Positions 8,973 through 17,817 of a stretch of 64,000 nt of DNA are shown piece by piece. The DNA lies in assembly GCF_016863315.1 (NCBI RefSeq), contig NZ_BOOQ01000038.1, positions 62,001-126,000 of the forward strand, read 5' to 3'. The position numbers and the translations under genes are program-made. Within the stretch, counting starts at the first letter, position 1. Every line of letters begins with the position of its first letter. The DNA comes from Planotetraspora silvatica. Its GTDB lineage: Bacteria > Actinomycetota > Actinomycetes > Streptosporangiales > Streptosporangiaceae. The notes below the pieces were generated by a model that saw only the letters and a program-made list of their open reading frames with translations, had not been told where the DNA came from and searched no databases.

Positions 8973-9290
8973 TCACCAACCCGGGGAAGCCACCCCTCCT
9001 CTGCTGCCGAGGACGACCTCGTTGGCATTTTCGGATTCGCGCATGACCTCCTCGATCACTTCGCCTGAGACGAGCGTCGTGGTCACGTCGATGCCCGGCG
9101 CTCGTCGGCGGGCACGGTCGGCAGCGGCGGCCACCACACCCTCACAGTGGTCGAGGAAGTCATCGCGATCCGACACGTCTCCCACGGGATATTGGGTCTC
9201 CCATGGCTCACGAACGTGCATGATCTTCAACGTGGCACTCCTGCGGGACGTCCCCTTCAGCGAAGGACCCTCGTCCCTGCGTAGATCCCT
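8973..9290 (-). pseudogene. Universal stress protein (UspA) remnant
   Basis: The minus strand encodes SATLKIMHVREPWETQYP, a long helix and VTTTLVSGEVIEEVMR, then NANEVVLGSRGGVASPGW. That is the middle of a UspA domain: the strand after helix 1, then the ATP-binding GSRG segment. The N-terminal nucleotide-binding start is replaced by unrelated sequence, and the frame is lost after GSRGG. Short matching pieces may continue in other frames down to about 8850. No intact start or C-terminus was found, so it is treated as a decayed gene. Confidence 0.55.
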
Positions 9291-9388
9291 TTTTGCGCAT
9301 GCGTCACCTCATCGCACCCCCTCGCCGCAGGCCCTGTAGACGGATCAGCGAGCCGGCGGTCCTGATCGAGCCTGCGACGCCCGGGTTT

Positions 9389-9414
9389 CTGAATTGCGAA
9401 TCTGCGCAATTCAG
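9389..9414. promoter_or_regulatory. Inverted repeat, likely ArsR-type operator
   Basis: CTGAATTGCG and CGCAATTCAG form perfect 10-bp arms around a 6-bp spacer, 47 bases before the first gene of the ArsR-SulP operon. Length and symmetry fit an ArsR/SmtB operator, implying autoregulation. Confidence 0.7.
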
Positions 9415-9460
9415 TTCATCATGATGTGAGATTTCTCGTTGCCGAGATCAAGGATGTGAC

Positions 9461-9661
9461 GTGAGCGGGCCATTCGCTGCTGCGATCAGAGAACGGGCAC
9501 GTTCAGCACGTGAGGCGCTCGAGCGGGCGCGCCGTGATCACGACGTCGACGAGCTGCTCGTGGCCGAAGGAGAGTGGGACGACGTGGTCCGGCTTGCTCG
9601 CGCGCGTGGTGTTCAGATCGGCGCCGAGGATGCCAACTCGGGCGAGGGGACGGCGCTGTGA
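9461..9661 (+). CDS. Small hypothetical protein, helical
   Basis: 66 residues from a GTG start, strongly charged and predicted helical (RERARSAREALERARRDHD). No family recognised. Its TGA shares bases with the ATG of the ArsR-family gene, so it is translationally coupled to the operon, which supports a real gene. An alternative is a short leader peptide for the operon. Confidence 0.6.
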   Translation: MSGPFAAAIRERARSAREALERARRDHDVDELLVAEGEWDDVVRLARARGVQIGAEDANSGEGTAL

Positions 9662-10002
9662 TGTCGGTGCCGCTGTACGAGGCGAAGGCCGAATTGTTCC
9701 GGCTCCTGGGACACCCGGTACGGATCCGCGTGCTGGAGTTGCTGCAGGACGGGTCGAGGCCGGTACGTGAGTTGCTGGCCGCCATCGAGGTCGAGCCGAC
9801 GGGTCTGTCGCAGCATCTGGCTGTGCTGCGCCGCTCAGGGATGGTGACCGCTCACCGCGACGGCTCCACCGTGGTCTATGCCCTGGCCGGTGGCGACGTC
9901 GCCGACCTGCTACGAGCGGCCCGCAAACTCCTGACGCAGAAACTCACAGGGCAGAACGAGCTGCTGAGCGAGCTGCTCGACACGGAGACCGGAGTCCGGT
10001 GA
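9661..10002 (+). CDS. ArsR-family winged-helix regulator
   Basis: 113 residues. A compact winged helix-turn-helix: LFRLLGHPVRIRVLELLQDG, PVRELLAAIEVEPTGLSQHL, AVLRRSGMVTAHRDG. No Cys is present, so the classic metal-thiolate ArsR sensor site is absent; it may sense another signal or respond through non-Cys ligands. It overlaps the SulP transporter start by four bases and sits behind a palindromic operator, implying control of the transporter operon. Confidence 0.85.
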   Translation: MSVPLYEAKAELFRLLGHPVRIRVLELLQDGSRPVRELLAAIEVEPTGLSQHLAVLRRSGMVTAHRDGSTVVYALAGGDVADLLRAARKLLTQKLTGQNELLSELLDTETGVR

Positions 10003-11708
10003 CCAATGCGCTCACCTCGGGCTTGGCCCGAGTCCGTTCCGTGTTGCCTGAGCGCGGCGAGCTTGCAGCGATGGGCCGTCGTCCCCGCCGCGACCTGTTG
10101 GCCGGGCTCACGGTGGCGATCGTCGCGTTGCCTCTGGCGCTGGGATTCGGCATCTCCTCCGGCATGGGGGCCGAAGCGGGCCTGGCCACCGCAGTGGTGG
10201 CCGGGGCGCTTGCAGCCGTGTTCGGCGGTTCCGGCCTGCAGGTGTCCGGCCCCACCGGCGCGATGACGGTGGTCCTGGTGCCGATCATGCACCAGCACGG
10301 CGCCTCCGGCGTGCTGACGGTCGGTGCGCTGGCAGGGTTGCTGCTCATCGCGCTCGCGCTGGGACGCGCGGGCAAGTACATGGCCCTGGTCCCGGCTCCC
10401 GTGGTGGAGGGCTTCACCATCGGCATCGCCTGCGTGATCGGTCTGCAGCAGATCCCCGCAGCCCTCGGCGTTCCGGCTCCCGCGGGCGACAAGGTCACCA
10501 TGGTGGCCTTGCACGCGGCCGGCGACTTCCTCGCGCAGCCGCACTGGTGGGCCGTGGCCATCGCCGCCACCGTGGCCGTACTGATGCTGGTGGGAGCGCG
10601 CCGGCGACCCACGTTTCCCTTCTCGCTGGTCGCCGTCGCCCTCGCCACCGTCACCGCCGAGCCGGCCGGTCTGCCGGTGACGCGGATCGGAGACCTCCCC
10701 GCCGGACTGCCCGCTCCCTCCTTGTCCTTCCTGCAGCTGAGCGCGTTGCCTTCGCTGCTGACCCCCGCGATCGCGGTCGCCGCCCTGGCCGCACTGGAGT
10801 CGCTGTTGTCGGCCACCGTCGCCGACGGCATGAGCGTCAACCACAAGCACGACCCTGACCGGGAGCTCTTCGGCCAGGGTCTGGCCAACCTGGCGGCTCC
10901 GTTGTTCGGTGGTGTCCCGGCCACCGGAGCCATCGCTCGCACCGCCGTCAACGTCCGCTCCGGTGCCCACTCCCGGCTGGCGGCTCTGGCCCACGCCGGC
11001 ATCCTGGCCGTGATCGTATTCACCGCATCCGGCCTGGTCGCCCGCATTCCGCTCGCCGCGCTGGCCGGCGTCCTGCTGGCCACCTCCATCCGAATGGTGG
11101 AGGCCGGCTCTGTGAAAGCCATGATGCGTTCCACCCGCGGCGATGCGGTGGTCCTGGTCCTGACCGCGATCGCCACCTTGGTGCTCGACCTGGTCCAGGC
11201 CGTCATCCTCGGCCTGATCGTGGCCGGCGCGCTGGCCCTGCGCACCATCGCACGCAATGTCCGCCTCGATGCGATGCCGATCCGCCCCGACCTGCCCGGC
11301 AACCACACCGACCAGGAACACGCCCTACTCGCCGAGCACATCGTGGCCTACCGCCTGGACGGCCCGCTGTTCTTCGCCGCGGCCCACCGCTTCCTGCTGG
11401 AGCTGTCCGAGGTTGCCACCGTTTCCGTAGTCATCTTGCGCATGTCCCGCGTGACCACCATCGACGCCAGCGGCGCCCTGGTCCTCGGCGACGCCATCCA
11501 ACGGCTGGAACGCCGCGGCATCATCGTCTACATCTCCGGAATCCGCGACGGCCATCACCAGCCGTTGCATGCCCTTGGCGTCATCGCTCGCCTCGATCAT
11601 GCGGGCCGGGTCTTCGCCACCACTCCGGAGGCCATCTCCGCCGCCCGCGACCAGCTCCGCCGCGTCGGAGTCCTTCCCGCCTCCCCGCACCATGCCCTGC
11701 CGGGCTGA
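9999..11708 (+). CDS. SulP/SLC26-family anion transporter with STAS domain
   Basis: 569 residues. A SulP membrane core of about 12 helices, with the early signature LLAGLTVAIVALPLALGFGI, a GLQVSGPTGAM segment and FGGVPATGAIARTAVNVRSG, followed by a cytoplasmic STAS domain (about residues 440-550, VSVVILRMSRVTTIDASGAL). Bacterial family members carry sulfate, bicarbonate or dicarboxylates; the substrate cannot be read from sequence. The GTG start overlaps the ArsR-family stop. Pairing of SulP with a Cys-free ArsR regulator suggests induction by an anion or sulfur/redox signal, which is inference. Confidence 0.9.
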   Translation: MTNALTSGLARVRSVLPERGELAAMGRRPRRDLLAGLTVAIVALPLALGFGISSGMGAEAGLATAVVAGALAAVFGGSGLQVSGPTGAMTVVLVPIMHQHGASGVLTVGALAGLLLIALALGRAGKYMALVPAPVVEGFTIGIACVIGLQQIPAALGVPAPAGDKVTMVALHAAGDFLAQPHWWAVAIAATVAVLMLVGARRRPTFPFSLVAVALATVTAEPAGLPVTRIGDLPAGLPAPSLSFLQLSALPSLLTPAIAVAALAALESLLSATVADGMSVNHKHDPDRELFGQGLANLAAPLFGGVPATGAIARTAVNVRSGAHSRLAALAHAGILAVIVFTASGLVARIPLAALAGVLLATSIRMVEAGSVKAMMRSTRGDAVVLVLTAIATLVLDLVQAVILGLIVAGALALRTIARNVRLDAMPIRPDLPGNHTDQEHALLAEHIVAYRLDGPLFFAAAHRFLLELSEVATVSVVILRMSRVTTIDASGALVLGDAIQRLERRGIIVYISGIRDGHHQPLHALGVIARLDHAGRVFATTPEAISAARDQLRRVGVLPASPHHALPG

Positions 11709-11769
11709 ACCGAACCGCTGCAGAGAGGTCCTCTCGATCTTGGGACCCATCTCCGCGAACGTAACGGCC

Positions 11770-12083
11770 CGGTGAGTCAGTCCAGCGCGTATGGCATCAC
11801 TACGCGATCACTGGCGACATGGAGTTCCTCGCCGGGACCGGTGCGCGCCTTCTGGCCTAGATCGCCCGCTTCTGGGTGCTTGCCGAGTCTCACAGCACTG
11901 TCACTGTCCATCCGCTATCGGGGTGCAGAGCTCGCCATCGACGCCGATCCCATCCAGGTACGGATCACTCGAGCCGACGACGGGCCCCCGACGCTGGAGG
12001 TCACCGTGCACGGCCGGCACGCCAAGCTTCGACGCGGGGAAAGGCGCACGTTCTCCTTGCCGGGACAGAGCGTGGGCGCCTGA
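11770..12083 (+). pseudogene. Glycoside hydrolase family 65 remnant
   Basis: One frame reads VQRVWHHYAITGDMEFLAG, then a TAG, then IARFWVLAE, a recognisable piece of the GH65 (maltose/trehalose/kojibiose phosphorylase) catalytic barrel. A second frame from about 11900 gives IRYRGAELAIDADPIQVRI and continues to GERRTFSLPGQ, the C-terminal beta-sandwich of the same family. The in-frame stop, the shift and the missing ~600 residues show a collapsed gene. Confidence 0.65.
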
Positions 12084-12140
12084 TCGACAAGCGGGCCGCC
12101 GATCGCCCGAGCGAGAGTGGACCTGGGACCTCTGAGGCCA

Positions 12141-12160
12141 GGGCTTAGGTCCCTAGGCCC
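12141..12160. promoter_or_regulatory. Near-perfect palindrome upstream of DUF1918 gene
   Basis: GGGCTTAGG-TC-CCTAGGCCC has one mismatch between 9-bp arms, 30 bases before the DUF1918 start. Size and GGG...CCC ends resemble DevR/DosR-type dormancy boxes, and neighbours are typical of such regulons; the assignment is inference. Confidence 0.45.
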
Positions 12161-12190
12161 GCAGGGTTCACGGTGGGAGCGTAGACGAAT

Positions 12191-12385
12191 ATGAAGGCAG
12201 CAGTCGGCGACCGCCTCATCGAAAGTCCTCGTCTGGACGGGCCGCGCCGCATTGGTCTGATCACGGCTCTTTACCACGCCAACGGGTCGCCGCCCTACGT
12301 CGTGCTGTGGCTCGACCAGGTGCGGGAGACTCTCGTCTTCCCAGGGCCCGACGCGCATATCGAACACCAGCCGCATCCCTGGTAG
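12191..12385 (+). CDS. DUF1918 domain protein
   Basis: 64 residues, the usual size of DUF1918 proteins. It shows the family pattern: AVGDRLIE near the start, a small SH3-like barrel, then PPYVVLWLDQVRETLVFPGPDA. Function is unknown; homologs are common in actinobacterial stress and dormancy loci. It precedes the APH/AAA fusion by 84 bases on the same strand, so they may share the palindromic promoter upstream. Confidence 0.85.
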   Translation: MKAAVGDRLIESPRLDGPRRIGLITALYHANGSPPYVVLWLDQVRETLVFPGPDAHIEHQPHPW

Positions 12386-12469
12386 GGCTGACCCCGGCGG
12401 GAGCCGCACAGGAACGTGCTCAAGGTCTGCCGCTCGCGGAGCCGAAGATGCGAACGCGAAGGAATATCG

Positions 12470-13963
12470 ATGGAACCGTGGGCGCAGATCAAGGAGACGC
12501 ATGCGGGCGTGGTGATCTTCCTCGGAGACCACGCGTACAAGGTCAAGAAGCCGGTGGGCCTCGGTTTCCTGGACTTCACCACACTGGAGGCCCGGCGGAC
12601 GATTTGCCAGGAGGAGGTGCGGCTCAACCGGCGACTGGCGCCCGATGTCTACGAGGGAGTCGCCGACGTGTTGAGCCCGGGCGGCGAGATCTGCGAGCAC
12701 CTGGTCGTGATGCGCCGTATGCCCGACGAGCGCCGCCTTGCCGCGTTGATCCGCTCAGGCAGTCCAGTGGAGGACCACCTCCATCAGATAGCCCGGATGG
12801 TGGCGAGCATGCACGCGCGATCCCCTCACTCCCCGGAGATCGACGAGGAAGGGGGCTGGAACGCGCTGAGATCTCGCTGGATGGCAAGCTTCGCCCAGGT
12901 CCGCGGGCTGCGGGATGTCCCAGTCGGTGGCGACGTCATCTCCGAGATCGAGCTCCTGACCGTGCGCTTCATCGACGGCCGGCATGCTCTTTTCGAGGCG
13001 CGGGTCAGTGCGTGCCGAATCGTGGACGGCCATGGCGACCTGCTCGCCGACGACGTCTTCTGCCTCGACGACGGGCCCCGAATCCTGGACTGCCTGGAGT
13101 TCGACGAACGCCTCCGCTTCGTCGACGGCCTGGACGACGCGGCCTTCCTGGCCATGGATCTGGAACGACTGGGCGCGGACCGGCTGTCCGAGCTCTTCCT
13201 GGGCTGGTACGCCGAGTTCTCCGGCGATCCCGCCCCGCCCTCGCTCTGGCACCACTACGTCGCTTACCGGGCTTTCGTCCGTGCCAAGGTCGCTTGTCTG
13301 CGGCACGCACAGGGAGATGCCGACGCGGCCTGGAGGTCCCGCGAGCTCGCTGAGCTCACCCTTCGCCACCTCCGGGCCGGCGCCATCACTCTCGTCCTCG
13401 TCGGTGGACCACCCGCGACCGGCAAATCGACCCTGGCGTCCGCCATCGCCGATCGTCTTGGCAACACGGTGCTCAGCAGTGACCGCGTCCGTAAGGAAAT
13501 CGCCGGCATCGCGCCTGAACAATCCGCCGCCGCGCCATTCGGGGAAGGCATCTACCGGGCGGACTGGACCGAGCGCACCTATGAGGAGCTGTTGTCCAGA
13601 GCGGCGAGACTGCTCCGGCACGGAGAGCCGGTCATTCTCGACGCGTCCTGGACCGACGCCGCTCACCGGGCCGCCGCCGAACGGCTCGCGGAACGCACGT
13701 GCAGCGACTTCGTCGCGCTGTGCTGCACCGCCCCGCCGCACGTCGTCGCCGAGCGGCTCTCCCACCGTGTCGGCGGCGTCTCGGATGCCGACCAGACGAT
13801 CGCCGCAGCCATGACGGCGAGAGCGGCGCCCTGGCCCGAGGCGTCCGAGATCGACACCAGCGCGCCCTCGGATCAGGCACGGGAGCAGGCACTCAGGGCG
13901 ATCCATCCCCGCTGCGGCGGCGTTCCACGGCGGTTCCACCGATCCCGGATGCAACCAGGCTGA
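12470..13963 (+). CDS. Aminoglycoside-phosphotransferase-like / AAA P-loop kinase fusion
   Basis: 497 residues. The N-terminal ~300 residues are an APH-like kinase fold with HAYKVKKPVGLGFLDF and the catalytic-loop HGDLLADDVF near residue 186. The C-terminal part is a P-loop kinase: Walker A GGPPATGKST near 311, SSDRVRKEI and ILDASWT. This fusion is a recurrent bacterial family of unknown substrate, often in stress regulons; antibiotic resistance is not implied. The ATG at 12470 has GAAGGA upstream and matches the family N-terminus (MEPWAQIKETH). The multicopper oxidase follows after 41 bases and may be in the same transcript. Confidence 0.88.
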   Translation: MEPWAQIKETHAGVVIFLGDHAYKVKKPVGLGFLDFTTLEARRTICQEEVRLNRRLAPDVYEGVADVLSPGGEICEHLVVMRRMPDERRLAALIRSGSPVEDHLHQIARMVASMHARSPHSPEIDEEGGWNALRSRWMASFAQVRGLRDVPVGGDVISEIELLTVRFIDGRHALFEARVSACRIVDGHGDLLADDVFCLDDGPRILDCLEFDERLRFVDGLDDAAFLAMDLERLGADRLSELFLGWYAEFSGDPAPPSLWHHYVAYRAFVRAKVACLRHAQGDADAAWRSRELAELTLRHLRAGAITLVLVGGPPATGKSTLASAIADRLGNTVLSSDRVRKEIAGIAPEQSAAAPFGEGIYRADWTERTYEELLSRAARLLRHGEPVILDASWTDAAHRAAAERLAERTCSDFVALCCTAPPHVVAERLSHRVGGVSDADQTIAAAMTARAAPWPEASEIDTSAPSDQAREQALRAIHPRCGGVPRRFHRSRMQPG

Positions 13964-14004
13964 TCAAGGAAGTCGACAGGAACATCGGTCCCGGAGGCAT
14001 ACGG

Positions 14005-15918
14005 ATGGTGACACGACGGCAGTTCCTCAAGACGGGGGCGGGCGCGGCCGCGATGCTCGCATTCCGGACCGCCGGGGGCGCCGCGGCCACGGAACGGGCA
14101 CTGGACCCGGCGGCGATCCCGAAATATGTGGCACCGCTGGCCATCCCTCCCGTGATGCCGAACCTGCCATCGCCGGAAGGACCGGTCGACCACTACATGA
14201 TCGGCGTTCGGCAGTTCCAGCAGCAGATCCTGCCGCCGGGTCTTCCGACCACAACCGTCTGGGGTTACGGGTCCGTACTGCATCCGCGGACGTTCAACAC
14301 CCCTGCCTGCACCGTCGAGGCGACGGTGGACCGGCCCGTCCGCATCACCTGGATCAACGAGTTGGTCGACGGCGACGGCCGCTACCGTCCCCACCTCCTG
14401 CCCGTCGATCCGACGTTGCACTGGGCCAACCCTCCGGGAGGGCCGTCCGAGCGAGACACCCGGGCGAGGTTCACATCGACTCCCGGGCGCTATCGGGGAC
14501 CTGTCCCGATCGTCACCCATCTCCACGGCGGCCACAGCTGGGACGACAGTGACGGGCATCCAGAGGCATGGTTCCTGCCCGCGGCGAGGAACATCTCCGC
14601 CGGGTACGCCCGTGAGGGCTCACTCTATTCCGAGTTCGCGCACACGTTCGGAATACGGGAAGGTGTGCGATGGGCGGCCGGTTCCGCCGTCTACCAGTAC
14701 GCCAACGACCAGAGAGCCGCCACACAGTGGTTCCACGACCACACATTGGGCATCACCCGGCTCAACGTCTACGCCGGCCTCGCCGGCTTCTACCTCCTCC
14801 GCGGCGGCCCCTCCGACCTGCCGTCCGGCGTCCTCCCCGGCCCCGCCCCCAGGGCGGGCGACGCCCCGACCACGCGGTATCACGAGATTCCGATCCTGAT
14901 CCAGGACAAGTCGTTCTCGGCCGGCGGCTCGCTCCTCTACCCGGACAACCGAAGGCTCTCCGACGGCTTCTCCGGGCCCTATGTGCCCCGCAGTGACGTC
15001 TCGCCCATCTGGGTGCCGGAATTCTTCGGCACCACGATGACGGTCAACGGCCGGACCTGGCCGGACCTGCACGTCGAGCCGCGCCGTTACCGGTTCCGGT
15101 TCCTGAACGGCTGCAACTCCCGGTTCCTCGACCTCAAGATCGTCAGTGCTCCGCCGGCGAAGAGCGCGCGGACGGCGGCGCTGCCGTTCTGGCAGATCGG
15201 ATCGGACGGCGGTCTCCTGCCGTCACCGGTCCAGTTGGGCGGCCTGCTCCTGGCTCCCGCCGAGCGGGCCGACGTCATCGTCGACTTCACCGGCATCCCG
15301 GCCGGGACACAACTGTTCCTGATCAACGAAGGACCTGACGGGCCCTATCGAGGTGCCCGATCAGCCCCACCGGCGAACCCCGCCACCACCGGACAGGTGA
15401 TGAGATTCACGGTGGGGCCGCTCGTGGACCAGGACACCAGCGTGCCGCCCTCCGAACTCCACCTGCCCACTCTCAACCGGCTCGGCGCGGCCAGGCTCAC
15501 CCGCAGGCTCGCCCTGCTGGAGCACAGCTCAGCGGTCGTCGCGGGCGCGGGGCCCATCGCGGCACTGCTCGGCAGTTCGGAGTCACGCGGTTCGGCGAAG
15601 ATGTGGGCCGACCCCATAACCGAGAATCCGGCGACCGGTTCGACCGAGATGTGGGAGTTCCACAACTTCACACCCGACGCCCATCCCATGCATGTCCACG
15701 AGGTTCAGTTCGAGGTCGTCGACCGACGGCCGTCCAATGGGCTCACCCAGTTACCGGAACCCGGGGAGAGAGGGTTCAAGGACACGGTGATCGCTCCGCC
15801 GAACGCCATCACCCGCATCAAGGCCACTTTCGACCGGCCCGGGCTGTTCGTGTGGCACTGCCACATTCTCGAGCACGAGGACAACGAGATGATGCGCCCC
15901 TACCGCATCGGCGCCTGA
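14005..15918 (+). CDS. Tat-exported multicopper oxidase
   Basis: 637 residues. Begins MVTRRQFLKTGAGAAAM, a twin-arginine signal, so it is exported folded. Copper ligands appear in order: THLHGGHSW, QWFHDHTLGIT, HPMHVHEVQF and FVWHCHILEHEDNEM; the last supplies the type 1 and trinuclear-site His/Cys residues and Met. Domain style is that of CotA, phenoxazinone synthase or bilirubin-oxidase-like laccases, oxidising phenols or metals with O2. The ATG at 14005 follows CCGGAGG at suitable spacing; the open frame upstream overlaps the kinase gene and is not real. Converges with the nitroreductase gene. Confidence 0.92.
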   Translation: MVTRRQFLKTGAGAAAMLAFRTAGGAAATERALDPAAIPKYVAPLAIPPVMPNLPSPEGPVDHYMIGVRQFQQQILPPGLPTTTVWGYGSVLHPRTFNTPACTVEATVDRPVRITWINELVDGDGRYRPHLLPVDPTLHWANPPGGPSERDTRARFTSTPGRYRGPVPIVTHLHGGHSWDDSDGHPEAWFLPAARNISAGYAREGSLYSEFAHTFGIREGVRWAAGSAVYQYANDQRAATQWFHDHTLGITRLNVYAGLAGFYLLRGGPSDLPSGVLPGPAPRAGDAPTTRYHEIPILIQDKSFSAGGSLLYPDNRRLSDGFSGPYVPRSDVSPIWVPEFFGTTMTVNGRTWPDLHVEPRRYRFRFLNGCNSRFLDLKIVSAPPAKSARTAALPFWQIGSDGGLLPSPVQLGGLLLAPAERADVIVDFTGIPAGTQLFLINEGPDGPYRGARSAPPANPATTGQVMRFTVGPLVDQDTSVPPSELHLPTLNRLGAARLTRRLALLEHSSAVVAGAGPIAALLGSSESRGSAKMWADPITENPATGSTEMWEFHNFTPDAHPMHVHEVQFEVVDRRPSNGLTQLPEPGERGFKDTVIAPPNAITRIKATFDRPGLFVWHCHILEHEDNEMMRPYRIGA

Positions 15919-15945
15919 GCCCAGCCAGTGGAGGTCCGGCCCGCG

Positions 15946-16941
15946 TCAGTGCTCCTCCAACACCTCCGAGGACGGGCGACGGACGCTGCCGGCATCGTCC
16001 AGGGTGAAGCCCAATCTCATGACCATCTGTGGGAAGGCGCCCTCACAGATGTGCCGCCGGATGAACTCCCGCAGATCATGCATCTCCAGCGCCTGAGTGT
16101 GGAAGGCCGCACTCACCCCGTACGCGGAGGCGTGAAGCAGGGTGCGCTGTAACGCCTGGCCGGCGGCCAGCCAGTCCTCGCGGGAGTCACCCGTCGTGGT
16201 GAGCACGGCGACGAGACCCGTGGCGACGGACACCGGCAGGTCGTCCTCCTTCCCCCATGCCTGCCCCCGGGTGTAGTCGCGCTGTGCGAAGTGCTGTGGT
16301 TGCGTGCGCCTCGGCGCCGCGGGGTAACTGCGAGCCGGAACACCGTCGCGCCGGGAACTGCCCGGAGGGCTGCTCCACCGCGTCATCTCCAAGCCGAACG
16401 CCCGGTTCTGAGATTCGACCTCCTGGGCCGCGCTCGTGAGCGTGGCGAGCACGCGCATCGCCGATTCCGACCGCACCACCATGAGCGCGGCCCCCTCCTC
16501 GCCCGCCTGGGCGGCCAGCGCCTCGATCAGAGCATCGGAGACAGGCAGAGCGGTGAATCCCGCACGATGGGTCCTGCGCCGCGGGATCTCCGCGTGGAGC
16601 ATGCGGGCATCCTCATGAATCTCGCCACACGCTCGCGGCCGGACGGTGGCCAGCAGTGATGGGCGGTCGGGGTCGGGCAGCGCTCGCACGTCCGGCTCGT
16701 AGCCGAGTGCGCTCAACGTGACCCGCACGTTGAAGAGCGCGGCGCCACAACTGATCAGCATCTGCCGGCCGATCGGGTCGGCGACGTGCAGCTTCCTGTC
16801 GGGGTCCGCACGAAGGCAGATCTCATCTCCTGACACGCCGAACGACCAGGGCTGTGTGTTGTGCACCGAGGGCGCCCAGACCGCGGCCTCGATCGCCGCG
16901 CGCATCGCGCCGGCGACGGCTTCCGATGTTCGGGTGTTCAT
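15946..16941 (-). CDS. Acg-family FMN-binding nitroreductase-like protein
   Basis: 331 residues. Shows AAVWAPSVHNTQPW, the nitroreductase flavin/phosphate-binding signature of the Acg (Rv2032) group, followed by GAALFNVRVTLSALGYEPDV and RRRTHRAGF. In mycobacteria Acg belongs to the DosR dormancy regulon and is thought to sequester FMN rather than reduce nitro compounds. It lies 46 bases downstream of the CBS-BON gene on the same strand, so they likely form an operon. Confidence 0.88.
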   Translation of the reverse strand: MNTRTSEAVAGAMRAAIEAAVWAPSVHNTQPWSFGVSGDEICLRADPDRKLHVADPIGRQMLISCGAALFNVRVTLSALGYEPDVRALPDPDRPSLLATVRPRACGEIHEDARMLHAEIPRRRTHRAGFTALPVSDALIEALAAQAGEEGAALMVVRSESAMRVLATLTSAAQEVESQNRAFGLEMTRWSSPPGSSRRDGVPARSYPAAPRRTQPQHFAQRDYTRGQAWGKEDDLPVSVATGLVAVLTTTGDSREDWLAAGQALQRTLLHASAYGVSAAFHTQALEMHDLREFIRRHICEGAFPQMVMRLGFTLDDAGSVRRPSSEVLEEH

Positions 16942-16987
16942 GTCTCGCCTCCAGGTGAGATGTCAGGCCGCGTCACGCGCGAAGGCG

Positions 16988-17650
16988 TCACAGGAGGGGC
17001 GGGGGCACGAGGAGGTCGTCGAACAGGAAGGCCAGGTCGGCCTTGACCTCGACGACACCGTCGACGGCGCGGACGGCGTCGAGCAGGGGCCGCAGCTGCG
17101 AGTGCTTGGGGATCCATCCCTTGAGGCTGACCACGCCCGCCTCGACCGTGACCCGCAGCTCCGACAGGTCGATGCGGAGCCGGCCCGCGATGCCCTCGAT
17201 CTCACTGGTGATGTCGGCCGCCGGTCGGTTGAACACCTTCAGCAGATCGCCCTGGTGGACGGTCCCAGCGATACGGCCGGTCGTGGCGTCGATCACGGGA
17301 AGCTGCTTGATCCTTTTCTGGTGCATCAGCCTGGCCGCGTCGCTCACCGGCGTCTCACCAGTCACGGTGATCGCCGGCGTGGTCATGATCTCGCGCGCCG
17401 TCATGCCCTCCGCCTTGCGGTGCTCGGCGCGCTTCCGGGGACCCTCGATCACCCGTTTGCCGATTGCGGTCGTCGCCTTCAGCAGCATGTCGTCCTCCGA
17501 CACCACTCCGACCGGGCGGCGATCGGAGTCGATCACGGTGACGGCCCCCACATTGAATCGCTGCATGATGTCGATGAGGTCGGCGAACGACGCGTCCATC
17601 CGGGCCGCGATCGCGACCTTTCCCATCACGTCCCGCACCCTGATTGCCAT
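16988..17650 (-). CDS. CBS-pair and BON domain protein
   Basis: 220 residues. Two CBS motifs (about 7-60 and 86-140, with VGVVSEDDML and AGTVHQGDLL) bind adenosyl ligands in known homologs; a C-terminal BON domain (about 148-215, TVEAGVVSLKGWIPKHSQ) usually contacts lipid or membrane. Such proteins are common in hypoxia/DosR-type regulons. It leads a likely operon with the Acg-like gene. A GGGACTTT-containing dyad about 80 bases upstream is a candidate control site. Confidence 0.9.
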   Translation of the reverse strand: MAIRVRDVMGKVAIAARMDASFADLIDIMQRFNVGAVTVIDSDRRPVGVVSEDDMLLKATTAIGKRVIEGPRKRAEHRKAEGMTAREIMTTPAITVTGETPVSDAARLMHQKRIKQLPVIDATTGRIAGTVHQGDLLKVFNRPAADITSEIEGIAGRLRIDLSELRVTVEAGVVSLKGWIPKHSQLRPLLDAVRAVDGVVEVKADLAFLFDDLLVPPPLL

Positions 17651-17726
17651 GGCGCCCCTCCTGTCGGCCTCTCTAAGAGCGTCGCCTGACCGGGCCTCGT
17701 CTGGTCAGCGGTGAAGGTCCTGGCCG

Positions 17727-17744
17727 CTGGGGACTTTCGGCCAC
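17727..17744. promoter_or_regulatory. Candidate DevR/OsdR-like box
   Basis: The plus strand reads CTGGGGACTTTCGGCCAC, about 80 bases upstream of the CBS-BON start. The GGGAC and GGCC half-sites around TTTC resemble dormancy-regulator boxes. No matching regulator gene is in the window, so this is a hypothesis. Confidence 0.4.
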
Positions 17745-17817
17745 ACTTTCCGGGCCATCCATCGGTGCTCGAAGCCTTGAGGCCGCGGGCGCGCGCATCA
17801 CTGGCTCGTCGTCCTCG

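Noticed and set aside
9876-11341. Two very long minus-strand open frames opposite the SulP gene
   Set aside because: They are GC-bias shadows: His/Gly/Gln- or Ala/Arg-rich composition, no domains, while the plus strand encodes a clear SulP/STAS protein.
12470-13963. Aminoglycoside resistance gene
   Set aside because: The APH-like fold fused to a P-loop kinase is a distinct family of unknown substrate; resistance cannot be inferred.
13699-14004. N-terminal extension of the multicopper oxidase
   Set aside because: Overlaps the APH/AAA kinase gene and precedes a perfect Tat signal with its own ribosome site at 14005.
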